DNA from: Proteobacteria bacterium UBA2383
GTDB taxonomy: Bacteria; Pseudomonadota; Gammaproteobacteria; Competibacterales; Competibacteraceae
Length of the DNA stretch: 36,894 bases
Assembly (NCBI GenBank): GCA_002343485.1
Contig: DDST01000116.1
Coordinates: forward strand, 25,684-62,577
Reading direction: 5' to 3'
Position numbers and translations under genes: made by a program. Positions 25,137-33,487 of this stretch are shown piece after piece. Numbering within the stretch: the stretch's first letter is position 1; each line of letters begins with the position of its first letter. The notes beneath the pieces were generated by a model. That model did not search any database and had not been told where the DNA came from. It was given only the letters and a program-made list of their open reading frames with translations.

Positions 25137-25880
25137 TTAGCGGAAGTAGAGACCGCCATTGACGGTAACGTCTTCGCCGGTCAGGAAGCCAGCGTCCTCA
25201 GCCGTCATGAAGGCCACCGTCCGGGCAATTTCAGAAGGATCGCCAAGGCGGCCTACCGGAATAGTTTTGACAATCGATGCCAGAACGTCTTCGCGGATAG
25301 CCCGCACCATTTCCGTACCGATATAACCAGGCGAAATGGAGTTGACAGTGACCCCTTTCTTGGCGCATTCCTGAGCCAGCGACTTGGTGAAACCGTAAAC
25401 TGCTGCCTTGGTCGCGGAATAATTCGTCTGGCCAGCCTGACCCTTGATGCCGTTGACCGAAGAGATGTTAACGATGCGGCCCCAGCCCCGCTCTACCATC
25501 TTTCCATAAACCTGCTTGGTCATATTGAACAAGCTGTTCAAGTTAGTGTTAATGACAGCATGCCACTGTTCCGGGGTCATTTTATGGAACATGGAGTCAC
25601 GGGTAATGCCCGCATTGTTGACCAGAATTTCAACAGATCCGACTTCAGCTTCAATTTTCTTACATACTTCGGCGCAGGAATCAAAGTCAGTCACATCAGC
25701 TAAATAGACTGGGATATCCAGACCCTCTGCCTTGCGGTCAGCCTTCCATTTGTCGACGACTTCAGCAGGGATACCGCTATAGTCAACCGCCACTGCCTTC
25801 CGACCCTGCTCGACCAGCGCCTTGCACATAGCCGTGCCCAAACCACCGATACCACCAGTGACAACTGCAACTCGGGACAT
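25137..25880 (-). CDS. phaB: Acetoacetyl-CoA reductase PhaB
   Basis: 247 aa from the ATG at 25880-25878, which follows a strong GAGGAGGAG ribosome-binding site; the longer open frame up to 26060 is not part of the protein. Short-chain dehydrogenase features are complete: NADPH-binding TGG-x-G-x-G at 8-15, NNAG at 88-91, catalytic S140, Y154 and K158 in NYSATK. PhaB reduces acetoacetyl-CoA to (R)-3-hydroxybutyryl-CoA, the substrate of PhaC. The thiolase PhaA that would supply acetoacetyl-CoA is not in the window. Confidence 0.96.
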   Translation of the reverse strand: MSRVAVVTGGIGGLGTAMCKALVEQGRKAVAVDYSGIPAEVVDKWKADRKAEGLDIPVYLADVTDFDSCAEVCKKIEAEVGSVEILVNNAGITRDSMFHKMTPEQWHAVINTNLNSLFNMTKQVYGKMVERGWGRIVNISSVNGIKGQAGQTNYSATKAAVYGFTKSLAQECAKKGVTVNSISPGYIGTEMVRAIREDVLASIVKTIPVGRLGDPSEIARTVAFMTAEDAGFLTGEDVTVNGGLYFR

Positions 25881-26363
25881 TGAGATACTCCTCCTCAAGC
25901 TTATTTGCTTATTGATCAATCGCATTTGACAGCCAGCGCAATGCGCTAACCATCGCCGATGTTCAGGGTCGCATGACCCTTCTAGCGTCCCAGCAGACCA
26001 TTTCGTGCAGCAGGTTCCCCAAACCCGGCAGCTCAAAACGCCGGGCAGGTGGCCTCGCACAATCGCACCGCCGCTGACATTCTTGCTGGATTCTCCAGCC
26101 TATTTCACAGTTAACAGAGATCAAACAACATCTTACCTGGCGAAAGCACGCTCCGATGCAAAAACAGGACGGCAAACACGGGTAATATATTTGGTTTTAT
26201 AAACCTGGCGATCAGTAGAAACCTGAAATAGTTCCCTATTAATTTAAGCGCAGCATATTGAAGGCAGTCATACTCCTTGTCAACCGGTTCCACTATGCAG
26301 CATCGGCTAATCTGGGGCTATGCTGCGGTTTACCAACGACGAGAAGCCATGCTGGTTGCTAAT
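25881..26363. other. 483-base intergenic region upstream of phaB
   Basis: Between the phytase-like gene and phaB, both on the minus strand. No convincing gene: an open frame at 26111-26293 (minus) has no usable ribosome-binding site and unlike composition. A perfect -35 hexamer TTGACA is seen on the minus strand at 26283-26278, with CAATAT (3 of 6 matches) 17 bases on at 26260-26255; if used it would give a leader of about 370 bases for phaB. A 7-bp stem (26297-26303 with 26320-26326) lies just beyond the upstream gene. The AT-rich stretch 26160-26260 is the likeliest promoter area. Confidence 0.35.
25935..25947. promoter_or_regulatory. Candidate operator dyad upstream of phaB
   Basis: AGCGCA-A-TGCGCT is a perfect dyad with 6-base half-sites, 55-67 bases upstream of the phaB start codon. 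Its position in front of a phaB-phaR transcript and its TGC/GCA composition are compatible with a PhaR operator, but no second copy was found in front of phaE. Inference only. Confidence 0.35.
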
Positions 26364-27383
26364 TTAGCGGGGCGCCGCCGCAGGACGAGCCGGTAAAAGC
26401 TCGAAATAAACGAGCAGAGTTGATTGCCAGGCGCTGCAGTTATCATCACTGATCATGAAAAACCGCTGATCTTGGTACCGGGTTAGACCTTCGAAATTGT
26501 CCAGCAGCCAGCCTTGGCTACTGTCGAAAACCGCCACATCAGTGACGTTCAGAGGCGCTACGCCTCCTGGCTCTGGCAGTGGGGTCCGGCGCAGACTGAT
26601 GATCAGAGGACGCAAAGGCGCAACAAAGGCACGTTCCAAAGTGAGGAGGCTGCCATCTGGCAGCACCTCCATGGCGACCAATGCGCTTTCCGGAGCCGGG
26701 CTTAGCAGGTAGTTCCAGGAGCGGCCATCAAGTTGGAAGAGGCGTACCTGATCAGATGGATCGTTAAGCAATGGGACTTCCGTTCCAATCAGTATGCCCC
26801 AGTATGGATCAACCGCGATCGCTTCCAATCCCTGGTTTGGATTGCGATAGTGACCTGGATCACGCAGTAGGGCGGGCAATTTTTCCTCTCCCCGCCAAAG
26901 TCCGGTTGGGCTGTAGCGAACCACCCGCGGCCTGATCTCAAAGGATACCAGTAATTCCGCATCACCTTGAATCCCGTTGCCGCTATTGCGGATGGCTAGG
27001 CCTTCAGCATCATCATAGGGAGACCGTAACGGCCGGTCGAGGGCATTCCGCAAGGGATAGGCAGCGATTAATTTTATCCCGGTTAGATGACCTTGAGGGT
27101 TCAACTCCGGCTGTAAGTGGAACAGGCTGCCTCGATCGGAGAGAGCGTATAATATGCCGGCATCCTCGTCCCAAGCCAATCCCGATAGACCGCAAAATCG
27201 TTGGCTATTGATTTCAGCAGGGGCCAGCCGCAACGCGCCTAGCAGGCGAATCCCGGCGTAGGTATCTCCAACGCCGGCCTGGTCAGCCAGAGGAACCAAA
27301 GCCGCCTCAAATCTCCGGGCTGCGCAAGCGCTAGCGTTTAAGGCAAGAGCCAGTATGAGAGTTAGAAGGAGGCGATGGAGCAT
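26364..27383 (-). CDS. Esterase-like activity of phytase family protein (exported)
   Basis: 339 aa with a signal peptide (hydrophobic 4-16); the NASAC context at about 16-20 could be a weak lipobox. The remainder is the PF13449-type beta-propeller: CGLSGLAWDEDAGILYALSDRG, then PYDDAEGLAIR, NQGLEAIAVDP, and near the end FEGLTRY with SDDN, which are recurrent metal-binding/strand motifs of this family. Function is not established biochemically in most members; substrates may be phosphate esters. It starts divergently from the neighbouring ligase gene and shares its strand with phaB. Confidence 0.85.
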   Translation of the reverse strand: MLHRLLLTLILALALNASACAARRFEAALVPLADQAGVGDTYAGIRLLGALRLAPAEINSQRFCGLSGLAWDEDAGILYALSDRGSLFHLQPELNPQGHLTGIKLIAAYPLRNALDRPLRSPYDDAEGLAIRNSGNGIQGDAELLVSFEIRPRVVRYSPTGLWRGEEKLPALLRDPGHYRNPNQGLEAIAVDPYWGILIGTEVPLLNDPSDQVRLFQLDGRSWNYLLSPAPESALVAMEVLPDGSLLTLERAFVAPLRPLIISLRRTPLPEPGGVAPLNVTDVAVFDSSQGWLLDNFEGLTRYQDQRFFMISDDNCSAWQSTLLVYFELLPARPAAAPR

Positions 27384-27526
27384 AAGACTCTGGTAAAAGT
27401 CATCGCAGCGTAAGGTAGATGCAAATCAGGTGCATCATGCTACCATTTTCGCTTCTAGTTTGTAGCGTCTGGTGCCTGGGGCGCTGCCAAAATTGCTTAA
27501 CTATACCCGCATCAGGAACCGTATTA

Positions 27527-28837
27527 ATGAACGCACCGGCCTGGAATCCGGCGATTGAGTTTATGGAACGGGAGGCGCTGGAGCGCCTGCAACTCATTAA
27601 TCTGCGCAAAACTGTGACATTGGCGCTAAGGACTCCCTTTTACCGGCGGCGGCTGGCCGAAATCGGGCTGAACCACCCAGAAGATATTATCAGTCTGCGC
27701 GATGTATGTAACATTCCCTACACCACCAAGGATGATTTGCGTGAGGCATATCCTGAGGGTCTATTAGCAGTGGGCCGGGAACAGGTAGTGCGCTTGCACA
27801 CTTCCAGCGGCACGACCGGTACACCGACGGTAATTTATCACACTCAGCATGATATTGATGGTTGGACTGAGCTGGTTGCCCGCTGCATCGTTGCCGCAGG
27901 CGCTACCCGCCATGATATCTTTCAGAACATGACGAGTTATGGACTGTTCACCGGTGGATTAGGCCTGCATTATGGCGCTGAGCGGATAGGAATGTTAGTG
28001 ATCCCGGCCAGTTCTGGTAACACGAGCCGCCAAATCGATCTGATGCGCAATTTCCGCACCACCATCGTTCATGCCACACCCAGCTATCTGCTGCATCTCC
28101 AGGCAGCGCTTACCAGCGAGGGGGTTGATACAACCAAACTTGCTTTACAAAAAGCTTTCATCGGCGCTGAGCCTCATTCTGAAGCAACGCGCGGCAAGAT
28201 TGAAAATCTGTTTGGCATCCAGGCATATAACTCCTATGGGTTGAGCGAGATGAACGGCCCCGGAGTAGCATTCGAGTGTCTGTACCAGACCGGTCTGCAT
28301 CTTTGGGAAGACGCTTATATTCTGGAAATTATCGATCCTCAGACCTTGCAACCGCTGGCTGAGGGGGAAACCGGTGAGATCGTGCTAACCACCTTGCAAC
28401 GGCAAGCCACCCCGCTGTTGCGTTATCGGACTCGTGATCTTTCGCATCTGGTCAGCGGTTATTGTCCCTGTGGACGTACCCATCGCCGTCTAGCACGCCT
28501 TCAGGGCCGGAGTGACGACCTGTTAATTATCAATGGCGTCAATATCTTCCCGTCCCAGATTGAAAGCGCGCTGATGAAAATACCCGGTGTAGGCGTTAAT
28601 TATATGATTCATATAGAAAAAAGAGGGTCACTCGACCGGTTGCTTATCAAGGCTGAGGGGGATGCGATGCTGTTTGCCAGCCATCCGCACACCCTGGACA
28701 AGTTGCGCGAGCGGATCGGTGAGTTGTTGCGCTCCGCGATTTTGGTGAAACCAGCTGTCGAACTGCATCCACCCGGCAGCCTGCCCGTATCCGAAGGCAA
28801 GGCCAAGCGTGTTGTAGATTTGCGGCCAACATTCTGA
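27527..28837 (+). CDS. Phenylacetate-CoA ligase family enzyme (PaaK-like)
   Basis: 436 aa from ATG 27527, which has AGGAA about 9 bases upstream; the frame is open to 27419 but the extra 36 residues are unlike the family. The ATP/AMP-binding loop is SSGTTGTP (93-100), the second motif is YGLSEMNGPGVAFEC and the C-terminal AMP-binding_C domain follows YRTRDLSHL. Such ligases activate phenylacetate or related aromatic acids to CoA thioesters. No other paa genes are adjacent, so the substrate is not certain and it may act in aromatic acid or other carboxylate activation. Confidence 0.88.
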   Translation: MNAPAWNPAIEFMEREALERLQLINLRKTVTLALRTPFYRRRLAEIGLNHPEDIISLRDVCNIPYTTKDDLREAYPEGLLAVGREQVVRLHTSSGTTGTPTVIYHTQHDIDGWTELVARCIVAAGATRHDIFQNMTSYGLFTGGLGLHYGAERIGMLVIPASSGNTSRQIDLMRNFRTTIVHATPSYLLHLQAALTSEGVDTTKLALQKAFIGAEPHSEATRGKIENLFGIQAYNSYGLSEMNGPGVAFECLYQTGLHLWEDAYILEIIDPQTLQPLAEGETGEIVLTTLQRQATPLLRYRTRDLSHLVSGYCPCGRTHRRLARLQGRSDDLLIINGVNIFPSQIESALMKIPGVGVNYMIHIEKRGSLDRLLIKAEGDAMLFASHPHTLDKLRERIGELLRSAILVKPAVELHPPGSLPVSEGKAKRVVDLRPTF

Positions 28838-28849
28838 GCGAACTGCTGC

Positions 28850-29905
28850 TCAATCACTGTAAAATGCGCTCTTGAGATATTCGTCGTGGGCATGGCGCAA
28901 TAATACCGCAATGACCGCTGCCGCTGGTAAGGCTAGCAGGATACCAAAGAAACCGAAGAGATGACCGCCAGCCAGCACTGCAAACAATACCGCAACTGGA
29001 TGCAGACCAATGCGATCGCCGACCAGCTTCGGGGTCAGAAAGAAGTCACTGATCAATTGACCAAAACCAAAGACCACTAGCACCGGAACGAGGTTCAACG
29101 CACTATGAAATTGCAGGAGCGCCGCGATACCAGCAACCAAGATGCCGGTAATTAAACCCAGATAAGGCACGAAACTGACCAATCCCGCCAGCATCCCGAT
29201 CAACAGCGAGAAATCCAGGCCGATGATTGCCAGCCCAACCGAATAGATGACCCCCAGGGCTGCCATGACGATCACTTGGCCGCGTAGAAATGCACCGATT
29301 ATTGCGTCGGACTCCTTGGCAAGCTTGCTGACCACTGGCTCGATGCGGCGGGGTAGTAGATCGTGGACTCTGGCCACTAGCAGATCCCAGTCGCGCAATA
29401 GATAGAAGGTGACGACCGGCACCAGTACCAGGTTAGCAAGCCAGGCAAAAAGTGCCGAGGAAGAGGCCCGGAACGATTCCAGCAAGCTGCCGGCCATGTC
29501 ACCCATATCCTGGGCGAAAGCAACCAGTTTAGTTTGCAGGTTACGGAGACTGAGCGATTCCGGTTCAACACCCAGATGGGCTTCTAGCCAGGGCAAAACA
29601 TGGACTTGGAACCAGTCGATATGGGTAGGCAGGCGTTGGAGCAGCCCTTTGAATTGATGGGTCAGCATGGGGATCAGGAACAGCAATAGCAACAAAAGAC
29701 CGAGCAGGATCGCGCCAAAAACCAGTGCGACCGCCCAGGATCGAGGGATTTTGCGCTCTTCAAGCCGATCGATCAGAGGATCGCCCAGGTAGGCAAGCAA
29801 GGCGGCCAATAAAAATGGTGTCAACACTGGCGCTATCAGATATAAAAAACCGATAGTGACAGTACCCATGATTAGCCAAAAGCGGGTCTGCGATTCACGT
29901 TGCAT
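28850..29905 (-). CDS. AI-2E/PerM family membrane permease
   Basis: 351 aa, strongly hydrophobic with about eight predicted membrane helices: a cluster at 10-85, then a soluble-like stretch at about 90-150 and five further helices. The conserved C-terminal GDRIGLHPVAVLFAVLAGGHLFGFFGILLALP is the family hallmark. Members have been described as AI-2 exporters (TqsA) or cation antiporters; specificity here is unknown. The stop is 12 bases from that of the convergent ligase gene. The start codon ATG at 29905-29903 has only a weak ribosome-binding site; M13 is an alternative. Confidence 0.9.
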   Translation of the reverse strand: MQRESQTRFWLIMGTVTIGFLYLIAPVLTPFLLAALLAYLGDPLIDRLEERKIPRSWAVALVFGAILLGLLLLLLFLIPMLTHQFKGLLQRLPTHIDWFQVHVLPWLEAHLGVEPESLSLRNLQTKLVAFAQDMGDMAGSLLESFRASSSALFAWLANLVLVPVVTFYLLRDWDLLVARVHDLLPRRIEPVVSKLAKESDAIIGAFLRGQVIVMAALGVIYSVGLAIIGLDFSLLIGMLAGLVSFVPYLGLITGILVAGIAALLQFHSALNLVPVLVVFGFGQLISDFFLTPKLVGDRIGLHPVAVLFAVLAGGHLFGFFGILLALPAAAVIAVLLRHAHDEYLKSAFYSD

Positions 29906-30053
29906 ATTTCATCTATTCTTTTGCTACATCCAGTTCCAGGACTGTGTTTTTGGGATTAAATCCGTTTCACCGCCAAGCGATGCCTCGAATGCTGATAATA
30001 TATTCCATTTGGTCCCCGTCAGACCCTCGCGCTGTCCTGTTAGAGGTGCGTTC

Positions 30054-31265
30054 GTGAAGGAAATTTATTTCGCTCGTCAACCTATCTATACCCGTAACCT
30101 TGAGATCGAAGGCTACGAGTTGTTTTATCGAAATGCGGAGACGGATACCACCGCCCAGTTTCTTGATGCGGAAATCGCCACATCACAGATTGTGCTGAAT
30201 ACGGTGACTGAAGTCGGCTTGGACCGTATCGTTGGTAAGCACAAAGCATTTATTAACGTTGCTCGCGACTTCATCCTGGACGGTCACTTGGAAGGTTTCG
30301 CGATGCCGCAACTGGTTTTCGAGATCGTCGCCGATATCATGGTCGATGAGCCGTTGTTGCAAGCGCTACGTAGATTACGCAAGCAGGGCTGCCATTTCGT
30401 TCTTGATGATTATGTGGATAACGAAGCCTATCAGGCGCTGCTGGAAATTGCTGATTACGTCAAGATCGATATGCTGACCACGCCTGAAAAGGAAGTACGG
30501 CGTTTAGCCTCGCGACTGCGTCAATGCAAGGTTACACTGATGGCGGAACGCATCGAAACGCTATCAATTCAGGAGCTTTGCCAGACCCTCAGATTTGATT
30601 ACCTGCAAGGTTATCATTTCTCCCAACCCAAGTTACTTAAGTTTCAGAGCGTTCCAACCAATCAGTTGGCCGTGCTACAACTGATTGGCAAACTGCATGA
30701 TCCTAATATTGAAATCAAAAGGGTCGAAGAATTAATCAGCCAGGATGTATCGTTGACTTACAAGTTGTTGCGCTACATCAATTCTGCTTACTTCAACCTG
30801 CCCAGGCGCATCGACTCTATTCAGCGTGCGGTTGTGATGCTGGGATTGAAAAATATCCGATCCTGGGTGACGCTGATTTCGCTATCCAACATCGAAAGCC
30901 ATCGTAGTGATCTGATTACCGTCGCTCTGGAGCGGGCTAAGATGTGTGAATTGCTGGCGGATGCCTTGAAGATCAAGCAAAAGGATGCCGGATTCACGGT
31001 CGGGCTGCTGTCGGTGTTGGACGCCATGACTCAAACTCCGCTAGAGGCTATTTTGGCCGCACTGCCGCTGGAAGAGGAAATTAACAAGGCGCTGTTGCAT
31101 CATGAAGGCCCCTTAGGACGTATCCTGGCATGCACCCTGGCTTACGAGCGCTGTGACTGGGACTCTCTTGATTCCTTGGGTCTGGAGCCGAGCCAACTCA
31201 ATGATGCTTATATGACCGCACTATCTGAAGCCTATCAAGCAACTTATGAATTGCTGAAAGGGTGA
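30054..31265 (+). CDS. EAL-HDOD signal transduction protein (YuxH type)
   Basis: 403 aa from GTG 30054, preceded by AGAGGTG; the frame is open back to 29856 but that part overlaps the permease gene and lacks family sequence. Begins EIYFARQPIYTRNLEIEGYELFYR, the YuxH start, where the EAL signature is replaced by YEL. Other EAL landmarks remain: an N in AFINVA, E in VFEIV, LDDY, VKID and ERIET. The C-terminal half is an HDOD domain (about 200-390; LTYKLLRYINSAYF). The family senses or turns over c-di-GMP, or acts as an enzymatically silent adaptor; the altered loop makes activity doubtful. Confidence 0.88.
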   Translation: MKEIYFARQPIYTRNLEIEGYELFYRNAETDTTAQFLDAEIATSQIVLNTVTEVGLDRIVGKHKAFINVARDFILDGHLEGFAMPQLVFEIVADIMVDEPLLQALRRLRKQGCHFVLDDYVDNEAYQALLEIADYVKIDMLTTPEKEVRRLASRLRQCKVTLMAERIETLSIQELCQTLRFDYLQGYHFSQPKLLKFQSVPTNQLAVLQLIGKLHDPNIEIKRVEELISQDVSLTYKLLRYINSAYFNLPRRIDSIQRAVVMLGLKNIRSWVTLISLSNIESHRSDLITVALERAKMCELLADALKIKQKDAGFTVGLLSVLDAMTQTPLEAILAALPLEEEINKALLHHEGPLGRILACTLAYERCDWDSLDSLGLEPSQLNDAYMTALSEAYQATYELLKG

Positions 31266-31274
31266 GGTATGTGC

Positions 31275-31865
31275 TTAAAAATCGTTCCCGGTTCCAATGT
31301 TATTCTGCCTTGCGTTCCGGGCGCGCCAGCTCCATTGCCAGATATAGGCTGCCCCGCTCCAGACCGTGGTTAGGGCTGTCATATAGATCAGTCCGGTCAA
31401 TAGCCAGGCTGGCAGAGCCGTCACACCGTAATGCACAATCATTGCGCACACCAGGATCAACTGCAAAAGAGTATTCAGCTTGCTGATCATCAAGGGTGCG
31501 GCTACAAAGCGTTCAATCAGGAAATGATAGCTGATAGCACCACTGACGATGATCAAATCACGCAGAATGACTAACGCGACTAGCCAGCCAGGGAGTTCAT
31601 GCAACCAACCCAATGCCAGGATCGCCCCGATCAACAAGAGCTTGTCGGCGATAGGGTCCAGCAGACCCCCCAGCTCGCTGGTCCAGCCAAAATATTTGGC
31701 TAGAAAACCATCCAAGGCATCGGAAATCCCAGCAATGATGAATAGCAACAAGGCTATGCCATACTGCTCGTTTAGCAGCGACCATAGGAAGGGCGCCGCC
31801 AGCAGGATGCGCAGACCGGTAATTACATTGGGAATATGGCGGGCTTTAAGAGGCAACAGTGTCAC
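31275..31865 (-). CDS. pgsA: CDP-diacylglycerol-glycerol-3-phosphate 3-phosphatidyltransferase
   Basis: 196 aa, multi-pass membrane protein. The CDP-alcohol phosphotransferase signature is D49-x2-D52-G53-x2-A56-K57-x8-G66-x3-D70-x3-D74; the usual arginine at position 57 is lysine, a conservative change seen at times in the family. PgsA forms phosphatidylglycerophosphate, the committed step to phosphatidylglycerol and cardiolipin. Start at ATG 31865-31863 gives IPNVITGLRILLAAPF, typical for PgsA. It converges on the EAL-HDOD gene with a 9-base gap and is divergent from the zinc-ribbon gene. Confidence 0.92.
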   Translation of the reverse strand: MTLLPLKARHIPNVITGLRILLAAPFLWSLLNEQYGIALLLFIIAGISDALDGFLAKYFGWTSELGGLLDPIADKLLLIGAILALGWLHELPGWLVALVILRDLIIVSGAISYHFLIERFVAAPLMISKLNTLLQLILVCAMIVHYGVTALPAWLLTGLIYMTALTTVWSGAAYIWQWSWRARNARQNNIGTGNDF

Positions 31866-32057
31866 GGTGTCGCGCCGTTCTCTCGGAGGGTTGAACGGGA
31901 AGCCCCGGCATCCCGCCGGGTTTGTGCGTCAAACTCTAGCATCATCTGGTGTCACCTTAGTGTATTTGAACAAGACAACAACTGCTATTCGTGGTTCGGC
32001 TCCGGTCGAACACGACCACCGATGCGCCGCCCAAGCAGGTGGCGATGGAGACCACTC
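31866..32057. other. Divergent pgsA / zinc-ribbon intergenic region
   Basis: 192 bases. Contains one short GC-rich hairpin, CCCGGC (31904-31909) with GCCGGG (31915-31920), followed on the plus strand by only three T residues. No gene or convincing promoter hexamer pair could be identified; promoters for both pgsA and the zinc-ribbon gene must lie here. Confidence 0.4.
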
Positions 32058-32591
32058 ATGAACGATCTATCGAACAGTTCGCTGCTTGTCCGGGCTTACC
32101 GGCGGATGATGGAACGGATGAAAAGCCGATTGGAAGAGCTAGAGCAAGCTGAGAAAACGGCATTTCCTCAGTTGAATGCCAGTATTGAGCATGCAGCGGA
32201 AAAAGCAGTGGAAGTCGGTGAATTGACCCGCGAAGAAGCCCAGTTAATTGGGGGCTATCTCAAGCGTGATCTAGAGGACGCAGGCCATTATCTTGCAGCC
32301 ACAGGACGTGATCTGCGTGCCTGGCTGCGTTTCGATCTGGAATTATTAGAAGACCGGTTGCTGGATTTTTTTCAGCAGGGCGTGGATCAATCACGATTGG
32401 ACCTTCTGAAATTCGAGACGCCACCTGGGCGTGTAGAGAAAGAACGGTACCGTTGTGGTGAAATTACTGGACTGGGAACATTGCAATGTGAGCAGTGCGG
32501 TGAATGGGTGGTGTTCCATGCACCTGCCGCTATTGGCCCCTGTCTGGCGTGCGGAGGAACGAGTTTTTTACGAGTGACAGATGAACCGTAA
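32058..32591 (+). CDS. YbeL-type zinc-ribbon protein (DUF1451)
   Basis: 177 aa. A long helical, coiled-coil-like N-terminal part (about 10-110, rich in Glu/Leu/Arg) ends in GEITGLGTLQCEQCG, which matches the E. coli YbeL signature (GEVVGLGNLVCEKC). Zinc-ribbon cysteines are C144/C147 and C162/C165. I took the ATG at 32058, preceded by TGGAGA, rather than the open extension back to 31836. The family is widespread in gammaproteobacteria but its function is unknown. Confidence 0.88.
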   Translation: MNDLSNSSLLVRAYRRMMERMKSRLEELEQAEKTAFPQLNASIEHAAEKAVEVGELTREEAQLIGGYLKRDLEDAGHYLAATGRDLRAWLRFDLELLEDRLLDFFQQGVDQSRLDLLKFETPPGRVEKERYRCGEITGLGTLQCEQCGEWVVFHAPAAIGPCLACGGTSFLRVTDEP

Positions 32592-32717
32592 GTAAGTAAT
32601 AACCCTGATTAAGCGATCAATTTTCCCAATTTACCTAAGGCGCAAAATATCGTTTACTTAACCGTGTTTGAGCGGGTTTCCCCAGTGAAGCGTGTTTAAA
32701 CGCAGTATTCTACTTTT
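32592..32717 (+). ncRNA. Possible small RNA or long 3' UTR ahead of a strong terminator
   Basis: The terminator of the zinc-ribbon gene lies 127 bases beyond its stop, an unusual distance. The interval is AT-rich and holds a weak sigma-70-like pair, TTTACC (32630-32635) and TTTACT (32653-32658) at 17-base spacing, 4 of 6 matches each. A transcript from about 32665 to 32749 would be near 85 nt and end in a perfect hairpin, the layout of a small RNA. It may equally be the mRNA 3' UTR. Confidence 0.25.
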
Positions 32718-32749
32718 AACCGCCAGCCGGATTTGCTGGCGGTTTTTTT
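32718..32749 (+). terminator. Strong Rho-independent terminator
   Basis: CCGCCAGC (32720-32727) pairs exactly with GCTGGCGG (32735-32742) over a 7-base loop, flanked by AA and a run of seven T (32743-32749). Terminates plus-strand transcription; on the minus strand it lies just beyond the transglycosylase stop at 32765 but has only a short T-run there. Confidence 0.9.
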
Positions 32750-32764
32750 ATAGTTGCGCAAAGC

Positions 32765-33487
32765 TCAAAATAATCGCCAGCCTGCGGGCTGGGCCGCTAG
32801 TTGCGGTTCGCAATGGGCCAGTTGGGCACGATAGCGATCGGCTAGCCAGCTTGCCTGCCGCGCCCGTTTGATCAACCAGGTTTTTTTCCGGTAGCTGCCC
32901 CGGGCAAAACCACCGTGGCCTTCGTGATAGGCAAGATACTGGCGGTAGGTATCGTGCTTAGCGACACGGTTTCGCACTGCAGTTTGGTGAACATACCAGC
33001 CCACGAAATCCACTGCATCATCGAATTGATCACGGCCGGCATTGTGATTACCGGTAGCCATCATGTAATCACTCCAAGTGCCGTCCAGCGCCTGACTGTA
33101 GCCATAAGCTGAACTAGGCCGCGGGCCAGGAATGAAGCCAAGATACCAGGTGCGCGGCGGTGGACGGGCATCGGACCGGAAGGTCGATTCTTGATGGATA
33201 ATCGCCAGCAACACCGGCAGCGGCACTCCCCAGCGCTGACTGGCAGCTTTCGCGTCAGGGTACCAATCGTCATATTCGGCAAAAATAGCGCACGCATTGC
33301 CGGCATTACGCGGCGGAGGAACTGAGGCGCAAGCGCCCAATAACAGAAGAACGGCCAGCAGGCTGCTGGACCCGCTCCAGACCCAGCACCAGGATCGCCA
33401 GCCAAGGAAAGATAACCCTCGATTAGCCAGCAGGCGCGGTGAATAAAAGCTGCTGCGAGACAGAAAGGATCGATACGGTTCAATCAT
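32765..33487 (-). CDS. Lipoprotein lytic transglycosylase (SLT-type domain)
   Basis: 240 aa. The N-terminus is long (about 38 residues) before a hydrophobic core and a lipobox LGAC with lipidated C53, so it is probably an envelope lipoprotein. The catalytic domain starts near 80; the glutamate is E100 in IIHQESTFRS, followed by SAYGYSQALDGTWSDY and YHEGHGGF, which are SLT-fold motifs. It should cleave peptidoglycan glycan strands to anhydro-muropeptides. The ATG overlaps the lnt stop by 4 bases, so it is translated together with the enzyme that completes lipoprotein acylation. The true start could be internal, as the ribosome-binding site sits inside lnt. Confidence 0.85.
   Translation of the reverse strand: MIEPYRSFLSRSSFYSPRLLANRGLSFLGWRSWCWVWSGSSSLLAVLLLLGACASVPPPRNAGNACAIFAEYDDWYPDAKAASQRWGVPLPVLLAIIHQESTFRSDARPPPRTWYLGFIPGPRPSSAYGYSQALDGTWSDYMMATGNHNAGRDQFDDAVDFVGWYVHQTAVRNRVAKHDTYRQYLAYHEGHGGFARGSYRKKTWLIKRARQASWLADRYRAQLAHCEPQLAAQPAGWRLF

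Noticed and set aside
25881..26060. 60-residue N-terminal extension of phaB
   Set aside because: Ignores a very strong ribosome-binding site and the standard start at 25880; sequence has no family similarity.
26111..26293. 60-codon minus-strand frame in the gap upstream of phaB
   Set aside because: No ribosome-binding site, no family resemblance, and A/T-rich codon use unlike neighbours. The region is more likely promoter or leader.
29856..30053. N-terminal extension of the EAL-HDOD protein
   Set aside because: Overlaps the divergent permease gene and does not look like protein; GTG 30054 with AGAGGTG fits the family start.
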